Assembly: GCF_030462475.1 (NCBI RefSeq)
Contig: NZ_JASMRZ010000042.1
Location: forward strand, 1 to 44,276
Length of the DNA: 44,276 bases
Direction of reading: 5' to 3'
Source: Variovorax sp. CAN15
GTDB lineage: Bacteria > Pseudomonadota > Gammaproteobacteria > Burkholderiales > Burkholderiaceae_C
The notes under the pieces are model-generated. The model searched no databases and was not told where the DNA came from. It was given only the letters and a program-made list of their open reading frames with translations. Positions within the stretch are counted from its first letter, which is position 1, and the number at the start of each line of letters is the position of its first letter. Positions 16,720 through 25,951 of this stretch are shown piece after piece. The position numbers were made by a program, and so were the translations under genes.

Positions 16720-17916
16720 ATGAGCAACCCATCACCAACACCGGGCTGGTGGCGCCGCACCGGCGTCGACCTGCGGCTCATCCTGATGTGCGTGCTGCTG
16801 GTCGTCATGGCCGTGGCGTTCAGCGTCATGTCGGGGGGCGTGTTCCTCTCGCCCGAGAACCTCTACAACGTCGCGCAGCAGACGGCGGTGGTGGGCATCG
16901 TGTCCACCGTGATGGTGCTCATCATCGTGGCGCGGCACATCGACCTGTCGGTGGGCTCGGTGATGGGCTTCGTGGGCGTGCTCATCGCCTACCTGCAGTA
17001 CACCTCCGGCTGGTCGTGGCCCACGGCCTGCCTCGCGGGGCTCGCGGTGGCGCTGCTGGTGTCCATCTACCAGGGCTGGCTCACGGCGGTGCTGGGCGTG
17101 CCTTCGTTCGTGGTCACGCTGGGCGGCCTCATGTCCTTCCGGGGCGCGGCCTTCCTGGTGGCCGACGGCAAGACGCAGCCGGTGAACGACGAATTCTTCC
17201 AGCGCCTGGGCGGCGGCTACGACGGCGGCATCGGCGTCACCGCGAGCTGGGTGCTCGCCGCGCTGGTGGCGCTGGTGCTGTTCGGCCGCATGGTGCAGAA
17301 GCGCCGCGCGCGCCAGCGCTACGACATGCCCACCGAGGCGCTGTGGCTGGACGTGCTCATCACGGCGGTGCCGGTGGCGGTGGTGTTCGGCTTCGCGTGG
17401 GTCATGAACAGCTACCAGATCTCGTCCAAGAACGAGCCTCAGGGCATTCCGATCCCGGTGCTGATCTGGGCCGTGGTGGCCGTCGTGCTGTCGTTCATCG
17501 TGCACCGCACGCGCTTCGGGCGCTACGTGTTCGCGATGGGCGGCAATCCCGACGCCGCGGCGCTGGTGGGCATTCCGGTCAAGCGCGTCACCCTGATGCT
17601 GTTCGCGCTGCTGGCGGTGCTGGTCACCATCGCGGCCATCGTGTCGATCGCGCGCCTGAACGCCGGCACCAACTCGCTGGGCACCGGCATGGAGCTCTAC
17701 GTGATCGCCGCGGCCGTCATCGGCGGTACGGCGCTGGCGGGCGGCAGCGGCTCGATCTTCGGCTCGGTGCTGGGCGCGCTGATCATGCAGTCGCTCGACA
17801 GCGGCATGCTGCTGCTCGACGTGCCCATCGGCAAGCGCATGGTCATCATCGGCCAGGTGCTGATCGTGGCGGTGGTCTTCGACGTGCTCTATCGCCGCAA
17901 GTTCGGAGAAAGCTGA
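16720..17916 (+). CDS. xylH: Xylose-type ABC transporter permease
   Basis: A 398-residue inner-membrane permease of the ribose/xylose (BPD_transp_2) class with about ten hydrophobic segments. Typical segments are [17 protein letters not shown] (about 70-86), [13 protein letters not shown] and, near the C-terminus, [25 protein letters not shown], which contacts the ATPase. Its length matches XylH. The ATG at 16720 is preceded by AAAGG. It is followed within 1 base by the ATPase gene. Confidence 0.92.
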   Translation: MSNPSPTPGWWRRTGVDLRLILMCVLLVVMAVAFSVMSGGVFLSPENLYNVAQQTAVVGIVSTVMVLIIVARHIDLSVGSVMGFVGVLIAYLQYTSGWSWPTACLAGLAVALLVSIYQGWLTAVLGVPSFVVTLGGLMSFRGAAFLVADGKTQPVNDEFFQRLGGGYDGGIGVTASWVLAALVALVLFGRMVQKRRARQRYDMPTEALWLDVLITAVPVAVVFGFAWVMNSYQISSKNEPQGIPIPVLIWAVVAVVLSFIVHRTRFGRYVFAMGGNPDAAALVGIPVKRVTLMLFALLAVLVTIAAIVSIARLNAGTNSLGTGMELYVIAAAVIGGTALAGGSGSIFGSVLGALIMQSLDSGMLLLDVPIGKRMVIIGQVLIVAVVFDVLYRRKFGES

Positions 17917-17917
17917 C

Positions 17918-18721
17918 ATGGACACCAACATCGACACCTCCAAACCTCTCGTCGAACTGCGCGAGATCCGCAAGGCCTTCGGCGGCGTGAAGGCCGTGGA
18001 CGGCGTGAGCGTGAATCTCTATCCCGGCGAAGTGGTCGCGCTGCTGGGCCACAACGGCGCGGGCAAGTCCACGCTGATGAAGATGCTCGCGGGCGCCTAC
18101 CCCATCGACTCGGGCGACACGCTGATCGCGGGCGAGAAGGTCAGCATCCGCACGCCCGCCGAGGCGCAGGCGCAGGGCATCGAGACCATCTACCAGACGC
18201 TCGCGCTGGCCGACAATCTCGACTCGGTGGCCAACCTCTTCCTCGGTCGCGAGAAGATGACCGCGTGGAACACGCTGGACGACCACTTCATGGAAGTGCA
18301 GGCGCGCAAGGTGTTCCAGCGCCTGAACAGGAACTTCACCAACATCCGCGTACCGGTGCGACGCCTCTCGGGCGGGCAGCGGCAGGTGGTGGCCATCTCT
18401 CGCGCGCTGTACTTCAACGCGCGCATCCTCATCATGGACGAGCCCTGCGCCGCGCTCGGCCCCGAAGAGACCGCGATGGTCGGCGGCCTGGTGAAGCAGC
18501 TCAAGGCCGACGGTGTGGGCATCTTCCTCATCACGCACGACATGCCCGACGTGTTCTCGCTGAGCGACCGCCTCGCGGTGATGAAGAACGGCAAGCTCGT
18601 GGGCACCTACCGCACCGCCGACGTGACCGAGGACGAAGTGCTCGGAATGATCATTGCCGGCAAGCGGCCCGAGGGCAAGGAGCAGGCCCACCACGCCGAC
18701 ACCGCCGCGGCACCTGCCTGA
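17918..18721 (+). CDS. Single-domain sugar ABC transporter ATP-binding protein (XylG-like)
   Basis: A 267-residue ATPase with Walker [10 protein letters not shown] (about 44-52), signature LSGGQRQ, Walker [10 protein letters not shown] and H-loop ITHDM. E. coli XylG is a fused double-domain protein of about 510 residues; this one has a single nucleotide-binding domain and must act as a homodimer. After Walker B it reads [12 protein letters not shown], with Cys where Thr is usual in this sugar subfamily. It is coupled to xylH by a 1-base gap and followed by the ROK gene after 10 bases. Confidence 0.9.
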   Translation: MDTNIDTSKPLVELREIRKAFGGVKAVDGVSVNLYPGEVVALLGHNGAGKSTLMKMLAGAYPIDSGDTLIAGEKVSIRTPAEAQAQGIETIYQTLALADNLDSVANLFLGREKMTAWNTLDDHFMEVQARKVFQRLNRNFTNIRVPVRRLSGGQRQVVAISRALYFNARILIMDEPCAALGPEETAMVGGLVKQLKADGVGIFLITHDMPDVFSLSDRLAVMKNGKLVGTYRTADVTEDEVLGMIIAGKRPEGKEQAHHADTAAAPA

Positions 18722-18731
18722 CAGAGCCGAC

Positions 18732-19895
18732 GTGACCACCACGGCCGACCTGCAACTGGTGAAGCGCATGAACCGCAGCGTGCTGCTGCGGCTGCTGCGC
18801 GCGCAGCCGGGCCTCTCGCGCGCGCGGCTGGCCGGCGAGAGCGGCCTCACCAAGTCGACCGTGAGCCTGCTGGTGCGCGAGCTGATCGACGAAGGCTGGC
18901 TCAGCGAGGCCGGCGCGACCGTGGCCGACGGCCTCGGCCGGCCCTCCACGCCGCTGCGGATCAATGTGGGCGTGCGCGCGCTGATGGGTGTGGAGATCGC
19001 GGTGGAAACCGTGCGCCTGGTGTGCATGTCGCTGCAGGGCGAGGTGCTGCATTCGCAGAGCCACGACCTGACCGATGGCTCGCCAGCCGGCGTTTGCACG
19101 CAGGTCGCGCGCATGGCCGCCGCCGGGCATGCGAAGCTGCGGCAGCTCGGCCTGCAGCTCTCGGGCATCGGCGTGTGCGTGCCCGGCGCCGTGGACGACT
19201 GCACCGGCGTGGTCCGCTTCGCGCCCAACCTCGGCTGGCGCAACGTGAGCCTGCTGCCTGCGCTCGAGGAAGCCTTCACGGCCGCCGGCCTGCCCGGCGT
19301 CACCGTGCAGCTGCAGAACGACGGCGACGCCGCAGCGCTCGGCGAGTACGAGTTCGCCTCCAGCGTGGGCCAGGAGGGTGAAGACCCGCTGATCTTCGTC
19401 AACTGCGACGTGGGCGTGGGCGCGGGCGTGGTGCTCAACGACAGGCTCTTCACCGGCGCGCAGGGCATGGCCGGCGAGATCGGCCACACCATCCTCCATT
19501 TCGAAGGACCGCTGTGCTCGTGCGGCCGGCGCGGCTGCGCGGAGGCCTTCTTCGGCTCGCGCGTGCTGGAGCGCGAAGGCGCCGACCTGAAGCGCGCCGC
19601 GGCCCTCTTCGGCGTGCTGCTGCAGAACCTGTGGGTCACCTTCGACCCGCGCGCCATCGTGCTCGGCGGCAAGGCCTGCGCCGACAACCAGGGCTTCGCG
19701 CAGGCGGCCTTCGAATGCGTGAAGCGCCATGCGGACGATGCCGGCTTGCCGGCGCCCGAGCTGCGCACCGCACGCTATGCGGAGCTCGCGCCCGCCGTGG
19801 GCGCCGCCGCGCTCGCGCTGCACGAATACCTGCGGCCGCTGCAGCCCGATGCGAAGGCGCGGCGCGCGCGTGCGCTGGCCCGCGCGGCTGCCTGA
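18732..19895 (+). CDS. xylR: ROK-family transcriptional regulator (XylR-type)
   Basis: A 387-residue ROK repressor: an N-terminal winged HTH (SRARLAGESGLTKSTVSLLV, about residues 28-50) and a sugar-kinase-like ligand domain with the GVEIAVETV opening, the zinc-binding C-S-C-G-x-x-G-C motif (CSCGRRGCAEAFFG) and GxAGEIGH. It starts with GTG at 18732, right after the ATPase stop; a later ATG at 18768 would shorten the N-terminus. By location it probably represses xylFHG through the dyad at 15447 and is relieved by the transported sugar. Confidence 0.87.
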   Translation: MTTTADLQLVKRMNRSVLLRLLRAQPGLSRARLAGESGLTKSTVSLLVRELIDEGWLSEAGATVADGLGRPSTPLRINVGVRALMGVEIAVETVRLVCMSLQGEVLHSQSHDLTDGSPAGVCTQVARMAAAGHAKLRQLGLQLSGIGVCVPGAVDDCTGVVRFAPNLGWRNVSLLPALEEAFTAAGLPGVTVQLQNDGDAAALGEYEFASSVGQEGEDPLIFVNCDVGVGAGVVLNDRLFTGAQGMAGEIGHTILHFEGPLCSCGRRGCAEAFFGSRVLEREGADLKRAAALFGVLLQNLWVTFDPRAIVLGGKACADNQGFAQAAFECVKRHADDAGLPAPELRTARYAELAPAVGAAALALHEYLRPLQPDAKARRARALARAAA

Positions 19896-19899
19896 TCAG

Positions 19900-21162
19900 T
19901 CAGTCCGTCGCGGCGTCTTCGCGCCAGCCCCGCAGCCGCCGGTAGAGCGTGCCGCGCGAAACGCGCAGCTGCCGCGCCGCCTGCGACACGTTGCCGCCAT
20001 GTGCGGCCAGCGTTTCCTCGATCAGCTTGCGGCTGTGCTCGCGCAGCGTTTCGGCGTGTGGCGCAGCCTCTTCGCCGGCTGCGTGTTCGCTGGCTTGCGT
20101 GACCGGCATCGCATCGTGCCGCTCGATGGCCAATGGCGGCGTCTCACCCGGCATCGCCACCGCATGCCGGAAATCCGCGCCATCCGCGCCGCCCTTCAGC
20201 TGCGCCTGCACCCACACGCCGAGGCCGCTCGCCAGCCGCAAAGGCTGCGCCGCCTCGCGCCGCCCGAGCCGCAGCAGGCTCGCAAGATCGTGCCCCAGCA
20301 GGAACTCGACATCGCGCTCGTCCGCCGCTTCCGGCAGCCGCCCCAGCAGCCGCGCGCCGGCGTTGTTGAGCCAGGCGATGGTGCCGTCGGGCGAGATGCC
20401 GGCCAGCGCCTCGAGCGGCGTGCCCAGCAGCGTCGGGCTGGCCTGGAAGCGCAGGATCAGGTGGTCGCGCGACTGCGCCTGCAGCAGCCTGTTCTCGATG
20501 GTGGTGGCGTACAGCGACACCATCGACGCCGCGTCGAAGCCGAAGCGACGTGCCTCCACCGTGAGGTCGAGCACGCCCGCGAGCTGCCCCGTCACGTCGC
20601 GGATCGGCGCGGCCGCGCACTGCATGTGGCACAGCACGTCGAAATAGTGCTCGGCGCCGTCGACCGTGCAGGCCTGCCCGGTGCTCGCCACGATGCCCGG
20701 CGCGGTGGTGCCGACCACGCGCTCCGCGATGTTCACGCCCACGCGCGCCGTCTTGCGCAGCACCGGCTGGTGCGCGGCGGCGGGATGCTGCGTGACGTGC
20801 ACCACCACGCCCTCGCGGTCGGTGAGGATCACGCGGCAGTCGGTGCCCGCGAGCGAGTGCTCCATCTGCCCCAGCTCCTGCCGCGCCACGTCGAGCAGCT
20901 GGCGGTTGCGCGCGAGCGTGGCGTGCAGCCGGCTGGGCGTGACCGGGTCGAATGGAACGATGCGCTGGCGGTCGGTGTGGGTGCGGCTGCAGCGCATCCA
21001 CGACTGGATCACCGCCTCGCCCACCAGCCCCGAGGGGCGCACGCCTTCCTCGAAGAACTGCTGCCGCGCGAGCGCCACGCGCTGCGCGGGCGTGCTTGCG
21101 AAGAGCTGGCGCGGGGCATCGGGTGTACCGATTCTTCCGACAAGGCTTCTGTCGAGGGCCAT
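19900..21162 (-). CDS. GAF-domain/Fis-type regulator (AcoR-like, no AAA+ domain)
   Basis: A 420-residue activator. The N-terminal region has the AcoR-family opening (VGEAVIQSWMRCSRT), a GAF-like sensor domain (about 80-240) with NIAERVVGTTAPGIVASTGQ, a PAS-like middle part (ISPDGTIAWLNNAGARLLG), and a C-terminal Fis HTH (GNVSQAARQLRVSRGTLYRR). The sigma-54-contacting AAA+ domain of AcoR is missing, so it should act without sigma-54. The ATG at 21162 has GGGAGG upstream. It diverges from the PQQ dehydrogenase, its probable target, and ends 4 bases from the convergent ROK gene. Confidence 0.88.
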   Translation of the reverse strand: MALDRSLVGRIGTPDAPRQLFASTPAQRVALARQQFFEEGVRPSGLVGEAVIQSWMRCSRTHTDRQRIVPFDPVTPSRLHATLARNRQLLDVARQELGQMEHSLAGTDCRVILTDREGVVVHVTQHPAAAHQPVLRKTARVGVNIAERVVGTTAPGIVASTGQACTVDGAEHYFDVLCHMQCAAAPIRDVTGQLAGVLDLTVEARRFGFDAASMVSLYATTIENRLLQAQSRDHLILRFQASPTLLGTPLEALAGISPDGTIAWLNNAGARLLGRLPEAADERDVEFLLGHDLASLLRLGRREAAQPLRLASGLGVWVQAQLKGGADGADFRHAVAMPGETPPLAIERHDAMPVTQASEHAAGEEAAPHAETLREHSRKLIEETLAAHGGNVSQAARQLRVSRGTLYRRLRGWREDAATD

Positions 21163-21200
21163 GGGTGAGCTGCCTCCCGTTTCAGGACCAGTGTCGAATG

Positions 21201-21217
21201 TGTTCCGCAATGGAACA
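21201..21217. promoter_or_regulatory. TGTTCC-N5-GGAACA dyad
   Basis: A perfect 6-base inverted repeat with a 5-base spacer lies in the 131-base divergent region between the GAF-Fis regulator and the PQQ dehydrogenase. It is the best candidate for the regulator's binding site. Confidence 0.55.
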
Positions 21218-21293
21218 GCCCCGGACTGGGGAAATCCCGAAGATGAACGCGCGGCCTGTCCCGACGATTCTTGGCGCACAAAGGAGACCTGCG

Positions 21294-23408
21294 ATGAAAA
21301 AAACACACTCCGGGCTGCTCGTGCTCGCCGGCGCATTGCTGTGCCTGGGCATCAATACTGCAGCCACGGCCCAGAACGCACTGGACCGCGCGGCGGCCGC
21401 CACCAAGCGCGTGGACGGCAGTTTCATCCGCGCCAATGCCGCGCAGAAGAAGACGCCCGACTGGCCCAGCGTGGGCCTGGACTATTCGGAATCGCGCTTC
21501 AGCCGGCTCGACCAGGTGAACGCGGGCAACGTGAAGGACCTGGGGCTGGTCTGGTCGTACAACCTCGAATCCACGCGCGGCGTGGAAGCCACGCCGCTGG
21601 TGGTGGACGGCATCATGTACATCACCGCCTCCTGGAGCGTGGTGCATGCCATCGACACGCGCACCGGCCAGCGGCTGTGGACCTTCGATCCGCAGGTGGA
21701 CAAGTCCAAGGGTTTCAAAGGCTGCTGCGACGTGGTGAACAGGGGCGTCGCGATCTACGAGGGCAAGGTCTACGTCGCGGCCTACGACGGCCGCCTCATC
21801 GCGCTCGATGCCGCCACCGGCCAGAAGGTCTGGGAGAAGAACACCATCGAGGGCCAGAAGGGCAGCTACACCATCACCGGCGCGCCGCGCGTGTTCAAGG
21901 GCAAGGTCATCATCGGCAACGGCGGCGCCGAGTACGGCGTGCGCGGCTTCGTCACCGCCTACGACGCGAAGACCGGCGACCAGAAGTGGCGCTGGTTCGT
22001 GGTGCCGGGCGACCCTAGCAAGCCCTTCGAGGACGAGTCGATGGCGCGCGCCGCCAAGACCTGGGACCCGAGCGGCAAGTACTGGGAGGCCGGCGGAGGC
22101 GGCACCGCCTGGGACAGCTTCGCCTTCGACCCCGAACTGAACCTGATGTACGTGGGCACCGGCAACGGCTCGCCCTGGTCGCACAAGGCGCGCAGCCCCA
22201 AGGGCGGCGACAACCTCTACCTGGGCTCGGTGGTGGCGCTCGACCCCGACACCGGCAAGTACGTCTGGCACTACCAGGAGACGCCAGGCGACAACTGGGA
22301 CTACACCTCCACGCAGTCGATGATCCTGGCCAACGTGAAGATCGGCGGCAAGCAGCGCAAGGTGCTGCTGCATGCACCGAAGAACGGCTTCTTCTTCGTC
22401 ATCGATCGCACCAACGGCCGGTTCATCTCGGCGAAGAACTTCGTCGAGGTCAACTGGGCCACGGGCTACGACAAGAACGGCCGTCCCATCGAGATCGCCG
22501 CCGCGCGTGACGGCGCCAAGCCCTACGACGCCATTCCCGGCCCCTTCGGCGCGCACAACTGGCACCCGATGTCGTTCAACCCTCAGACCGGCTTCGCCTA
22601 CCTGCCCGCGCAGCACGTGCCGATCAACCTCATGGACGACAAGGACTGGAAGTTCAACGAGGACGTACCGGGCCGCCCGCACGCGGGGCTGGGCTGGAAT
22701 CTCGCCAAGTTCGCCAATGCCGAGCCGCCCAAGAGCAAGCCCTTCGGCCGCCTGGTGGCCTGGGACCCGGTGGCGCAGAAGGAAGCCTGGGGTGTGGACT
22801 ACGCATCGCCCTGGAACGGCGGCACCCTCACCACCGCCGGCAACCTCGTGTTCCAGGGCACGGCCGACGGCCGCCTGCTGGCCTACAACGCCAAGACCGG
22901 CGAGAAGCTCTGGGAAACGCCCACCGGCACCGGCGTGGTGGCGGCACCGTCGACCTACATGGTCGACGGCAAGCAGTACGTGTCGGTCGCGGTGGGCTGG
23001 GGCGGCGTCTACGGCCTCGCGCAGCGCGCCACCGAGCGGCAGGGCCCGGGCACCGTCTACACCTTCGCGGTGGGCGGCACCGCCAAAATGCCCGAGTTCG
23101 TGCAGTACCGCATGGACAAGCTGGTGCAGGGCGTGAAGTACGACCCCGCCAAGGTCCAGGCCGGCACCATGCTCTACGTGAGCAACTGCGTCTTCTGCCA
23201 CGGCGTGCCGGGCGTGGACCGGGGCGGCAACATTCCCAACCTCGGCTACATGGACGCGGCCTACATCGAGAACCTCGACAAGTTCGTGCTCAAGGGGCCG
23301 GCCATGTCGCGCGGCATGCCCGACTTCACGGGCAAGCTCTCGAACGACGACATCGAGAGCATCAAGGCCTTCATCCAGGGAACCGCCGACGCCATCCGCC
23401 CGAAGTAG
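21294..23408 (+). CDS. PQQ-dependent quinohaemoprotein alcohol dehydrogenase (type II)
   Basis: A 704-residue periplasmic alcohol dehydrogenase close to the Comamonas qhEDH type. It has a signal peptide (MKKTHSGLLVLAGALLC, cleavage near ATA-QN), an eight-bladed PQQ propeller with the vicinal disulphide C144-C145 and the catalytic Asp336 in GDNWDYTSTQ, and a C-terminal cytochrome c domain with C632-V-F-C635-H636. Residue 338 is Thr rather than the Asp that marks lanthanide enzymes, so calcium is the likely metal. AAAGGAG precedes the ATG. It oxidises primary alcohols; the exact substrate is unknown. No cytochrome c partner or PQQ synthesis gene is nearby. Confidence 0.94.
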   Translation: MKKTHSGLLVLAGALLCLGINTAATAQNALDRAAAATKRVDGSFIRANAAQKKTPDWPSVGLDYSESRFSRLDQVNAGNVKDLGLVWSYNLESTRGVEATPLVVDGIMYITASWSVVHAIDTRTGQRLWTFDPQVDKSKGFKGCCDVVNRGVAIYEGKVYVAAYDGRLIALDAATGQKVWEKNTIEGQKGSYTITGAPRVFKGKVIIGNGGAEYGVRGFVTAYDAKTGDQKWRWFVVPGDPSKPFEDESMARAAKTWDPSGKYWEAGGGGTAWDSFAFDPELNLMYVGTGNGSPWSHKARSPKGGDNLYLGSVVALDPDTGKYVWHYQETPGDNWDYTSTQSMILANVKIGGKQRKVLLHAPKNGFFFVIDRTNGRFISAKNFVEVNWATGYDKNGRPIEIAAARDGAKPYDAIPGPFGAHNWHPMSFNPQTGFAYLPAQHVPINLMDDKDWKFNEDVPGRPHAGLGWNLAKFANAEPPKSKPFGRLVAWDPVAQKEAWGVDYASPWNGGTLTTAGNLVFQGTADGRLLAYNAKTGEKLWETPTGTGVVAAPSTYMVDGKQYVSVAVGWGGVYGLAQRATERQGPGTVYTFAVGGTAKMPEFVQYRMDKLVQGVKYDPAKVQAGTMLYVSNCVFCHGVPGVDRGGNIPNLGYMDAAYIENLDKFVLKGPAMSRGMPDFTGKLSNDDIESIKAFIQGTADAIRPK

Positions 23409-23436
23409 AGGACGCAGCAGCACCAACAAAAAAGAA

Positions 23437-23462
23437 AGCCGCCGTCCCAAAGGACAGCGGCT
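23437..23462 (+). terminator. Terminator-like hairpin after PQQ dehydrogenase
   Basis: The stem AGCCGCCGTCC/GGACAGCGGCT (one mismatch, CAAA loop) is preceded by an A-rich run and followed by TCAATTT, 28 bases after the stop. The flanking A and T richness fits termination in both directions. Confidence 0.65.
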
Positions 23463-23473
23463 TCAATTTGTCA

Positions 23474-23574
23474 ATTCCAGGAACACCGAGGAACCGGCTT
23501 CGCCGGGCCTCAGGTGTTGCCCCCGGAAGGGGGTTGGCGAAGCGACACGAAGTGCGCGCAGCCTGGGGGCGAAC
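23474..23574 (+). repeat. Structured intergenic repeat, copy 2
   Basis: Same element as 1931-2030 and 30381-30476. It ends 4 bases from the stop codon of the minus-strand gene at 23579. Its stem carries an A-T pair (23489/23510) where the other copies have C-G, a compensatory change. Confidence 0.85.
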
Positions 23575-23578
23575 TCAG

Positions 23579-24553
23579 TCAATCGGCGTACACGCCGGCC
23601 GCCTTGATGATCGGGCCCCACTTCGCGATTTCGGCCGAGACGAACTTCTTGTGTTCCGCCGGCTCGGTGCGCTTGTCGGTGGTGATCACCGCGCCCAGCG
23701 CTTCTTCACGCTTGATGAAGCCCGGGTCCTTCAGCGCAGCCTTGATGGCTTCGTTGAGCTTCTTCAGCACCGGCGCGGGCGTGCCCTTGGGCGCGTACAC
23801 GCCGTGCCAGATCGCCACTTCGAAGCCCTTCAGGCCCGACTCGTCGAGCGTCGGCAGGTCTTTCAGCGCCGGAGTGGTCAGGCGCTTGGCCGTGGTCACG
23901 GCGTAGGCCTTGACCTTCTTGGCCTCGATCTGCGACGTGGTGTTGGTGGTCTGGTCGCACAGCAGGTCGATCTGGCCGCCCAGCAGGTCGGCGATGGCCG
24001 GGGCCGTGCCCTTGTAAGGCACAGGCGTCATCTCGACCTTGATCGCGCTCTGGAACAGCAGGCCGCACAGGTGCGAGGCGGCGCCCAGCCCGGCGTTGCC
24101 GAGGTTGATCTTGCCCTTGTTGGCCGCGATCCAGGTCGTCAGTTCCTTGTAGTTGTTGGCCGGCAGGCTGGGCTTGCCGATCAGCGTCATCGGCACTTCG
24201 TTGATCATGCCCAGGTATTCGAAGTCGGTCTCGACGTTGAAGGGCAGCTTGCGGTAGAGCGCCGGCATCGTCGACATGCCGATGTGGTTCAGCAGCAGGG
24301 TGTAGCCGTCGGGATTGGCGCGCGCCACCTTGGCGGTGCCGATGGAACTGCCCGCGCCGGCGGTGTTGTCAACCACGATGGTGGTGCCCAGCGTCTTCTG
24401 CATGGCTTCGGCCAGGTCGCGCGCGACACGGTCGGTGGGGCCGCCGGCGGCGAATGGCACCACCAGCGTCACGGTCTTGCCCGCGGGAAAGTCCTGGGCG
24501 TGTGCACCGACGGCCGCGGCGGCAATCGCCGCGAGGGCGAACAGTTTCTTCAT
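23579..24553 (-). CDS. Bug/TctC-type tripartite tricarboxylate transporter substrate-binding protein
   Basis: A 324-residue periplasmic binding protein of the Bug family, greatly expanded in Burkholderiales. The signal peptide is MKKLFALAAIAAAAVGAHAQ. Family landmarks are VTLVVPFAAGGPTDRVARDLA, NTAGAGSSIGTAKVARANPDGYT and VPYKGTAPAIADLLGGQIDLL. Ligands are usually small carboxylates, but cannot be assigned here. No TctA/TctB membrane genes are in the window, so it would rely on a distant transporter or act as a sensor. The start is the ATG at 24553; the same frame is open well beyond it as a shadow. Confidence 0.92.
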   Translation of the reverse strand: MKKLFALAAIAAAAVGAHAQDFPAGKTVTLVVPFAAGGPTDRVARDLAEAMQKTLGTTIVVDNTAGAGSSIGTAKVARANPDGYTLLLNHIGMSTMPALYRKLPFNVETDFEYLGMINEVPMTLIGKPSLPANNYKELTTWIAANKGKINLGNAGLGAASHLCGLLFQSAIKVEMTPVPYKGTAPAIADLLGGQIDLLCDQTTNTTSQIEAKKVKAYAVTTAKRLTTPALKDLPTLDESGLKGFEVAIWHGVYAPKGTPAPVLKKLNEAIKAALKDPGFIKREEALGAVITTDKRTEPAEHKKFVSAEIAKWGPIIKAAGVYAD

Positions 24554-24592
24554 GTCGTCTCCGGAAAGGGGGGGATAAAAACGCCGCGATCT

Positions 24593-24633
24593 TAAGGGCT
24601 GACCGAGGCCTGACCTATAGCGAATAGCCCTTA
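24593..24633. promoter_or_regulatory. Inverted repeat upstream of Bug gene
   Basis: TAAGGGCT (24593-24600) and AGCCCTTA (24626-24633) are perfect inverted arms 25 bases apart, about 40 bases upstream of the Bug start. This is a possible operator for an unlinked regulator. Confidence 0.4.
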
Positions 24634-24653
24634 GCTTCGCGTCGTCATGCGCA

Positions 24654-24674
24654 CCTCGGCGGGGCGTGCCGAGG
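24654..24674 (-). terminator. Hairpin after HTH-citrate synthase gene
   Basis: The stem CCTCGGC/GCCGAGG with a 7-base loop lies 17 bases after the stop of the minus-strand gene at 24691. There is no T-run in that direction, so this is a weak terminator call. Confidence 0.35.
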
Positions 24675-24690
24675 GGTCTTTTCAGGTTCG

Positions 24691-25869
24691 TCAGGCCGGC
24701 TGCTGTGGCCCGGCGGGCCCGGTGTAGCGCGCACGCGGGCGGATCAGCTGGCCCGTGGCCTGCTGCTCCAGCACATGCGCCGTCCACCCGACGGTGCGCG
24801 CGAGCGCGAACAGCGTGAGCGGTGCGCCCGGCGGCAGCTTGTGCACGGCAGCGAGGGCGGCCAGCGCGAAGTCGATGTTCGCGGCCTCGCCGAGCAGCTT
24901 CTCCCCGATGCCGCGCAATTCCTCGAAGGCGGGCGGCAGTTCGATGTTCGCCAGCAGGGCGACGCAGCGTGCGTCGCCGCCCGGGTATAGCGGATGCCCG
25001 AAAGCCGCCAGCGGCCGGTCGTGCGCGAGCCATTCGCGTACCGCGGCCTCGGCGCCGACGTCCGCCGCATGGCGCATCAGCGCCTGCACCGCGGCCGATG
25101 CGCCGCCATGCAGCGGCCCGGTCAATGTGCAAAGGCCTGTGAGCAGGCAAGCGGCCACCGATGCGCCGGTCGAGGCCGTCACGCGCGCGGCGAAGGTCGA
25201 TGCGTTGAGCTCGTGGTCGGCCAGCAGCACCAATGCGCGGCGCAAATCGTCGGCGGCGCGCGGCCGGCGCCACGCCGAGGCCAGCCGCATGTGCAGCGGC
25301 ATCTCGCGCGCGGCGGGCGTGGTGCCCAGCATCGCGTCGGCCAGCGCGCCGATCGCGCTCGCGGCCTCGGCCTGAAGCACGCTGCGCGAGCGGCCGCGCG
25401 ATGGCAGGTCGGTGGCGGCGCGGGCCGCGAGCGCGAGCAGGCCAGCCTGCAGCGGTGCGTTGCCTGAAGCAGCGGACGCAGCCGAAGCAGGAAGGCGCGG
25501 CGGTGCGCTTTCCCACAGCAGCCCCGCCACATCCTCCAGCGTGGACTGCTCCGCCAGCACGCAGGCGTCCTGACCCCGATAAAGCAGCCGCCCGTCGGCC
25601 ACTGTCGATACGGCAGAGGACAGCACCGGCTCGCCCCACTGGATCGCCTCGCTCGCCACCGTCTCGACACTGCGCCGGCCCCGCGCGCGTGCCGCGACGC
25701 GCTGCACGTCGTCGCGGTGATAGAGGCTGCGGCGCGGGTCCGCCGCGTCGGGCTTGGCGCGGATGCGGCCGCGGCTCACGCTCGCGTAGAGCGTCTGCGG
25801 GCGCACCTGCATCAGCTCCAGGGCCTCCGCGGCCGGCAGCCACAGGGGCGTGCTTCTCTTCATGGTCAT
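24691..25869 (-). CDS. Citrate synthase-family protein with N-terminal HTH
   Basis: About 392 residues. The first 60 form a MerR/excisionase-like HTH segment (ALELMQVRPQTLYASVSRGRI), a feature of a known citrate-synthase subfamily. The synthase core keeps the catalytic landmarks: DHELNASTFAAR, LTGPLHGGAS, FGHPLYPGGDAR and the catalytic Asp in ANIDFALAAL. It probably condenses an acyl-CoA with a 2-oxoacid; the substrate is unknown. Starts at 25869 or 25863 are both possible. It diverges from a second citrate-synthase paralogue at 25952 across a promoter with a 12-base palindrome. Confidence 0.88.
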   Translation of the reverse strand: MTMKRSTPLWLPAAEALELMQVRPQTLYASVSRGRIRAKPDAADPRRSLYHRDDVQRVAARARGRRSVETVASEAIQWGEPVLSSAVSTVADGRLLYRGQDACVLAEQSTLEDVAGLLWESAPPRLPASAASAASGNAPLQAGLLALAARAATDLPSRGRSRSVLQAEAASAIGALADAMLGTTPAAREMPLHMRLASAWRRPRAADDLRRALVLLADHELNASTFAARVTASTGASVAACLLTGLCTLTGPLHGGASAAVQALMRHAADVGAEAAVREWLAHDRPLAAFGHPLYPGGDARCVALLANIELPPAFEELRGIGEKLLGEAANIDFALAALAAVHKLPPGAPLTLFALARTVGWTAHVLEQQATGQLIRPRARYTGPAGPQQPA

Positions 25870-25888
25870 GTTGACAGAATAGATCAAG

Positions 25889-25900
25889 ATTGACGTCAAT
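25889..25900. promoter_or_regulatory. 12-base palindrome between citrate-synthase paralogues
   Basis: ATTGACGTCAAT is a perfect palindrome near the middle of the 82-base divergent region, flanked by TGACA (25872) and TGTCA (25921) in inverted orientation. It is a candidate operator serving both genes. Confidence 0.55.
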
Positions 25901-25951
25901 ATCCAGCTGGCCAGAATCAATGTCATCGTGACAACCCAGGAGCAAATAGCG

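Noticed and set aside
21163..21293. Sigma-54 promoter for the PQQ dehydrogenase
   Set aside because: No TGGCAC-N5-TTGCA-like element is visible, and the regulator lacks the AAA+ domain.
21294..23408. Lanthanide-dependent (XoxF/PedH-like) dehydrogenase
   Set aside because: The residue two after the catalytic Asp336 is Thr (DYT), not the Asp that marks lanthanide enzymes, and a haem domain is fused.
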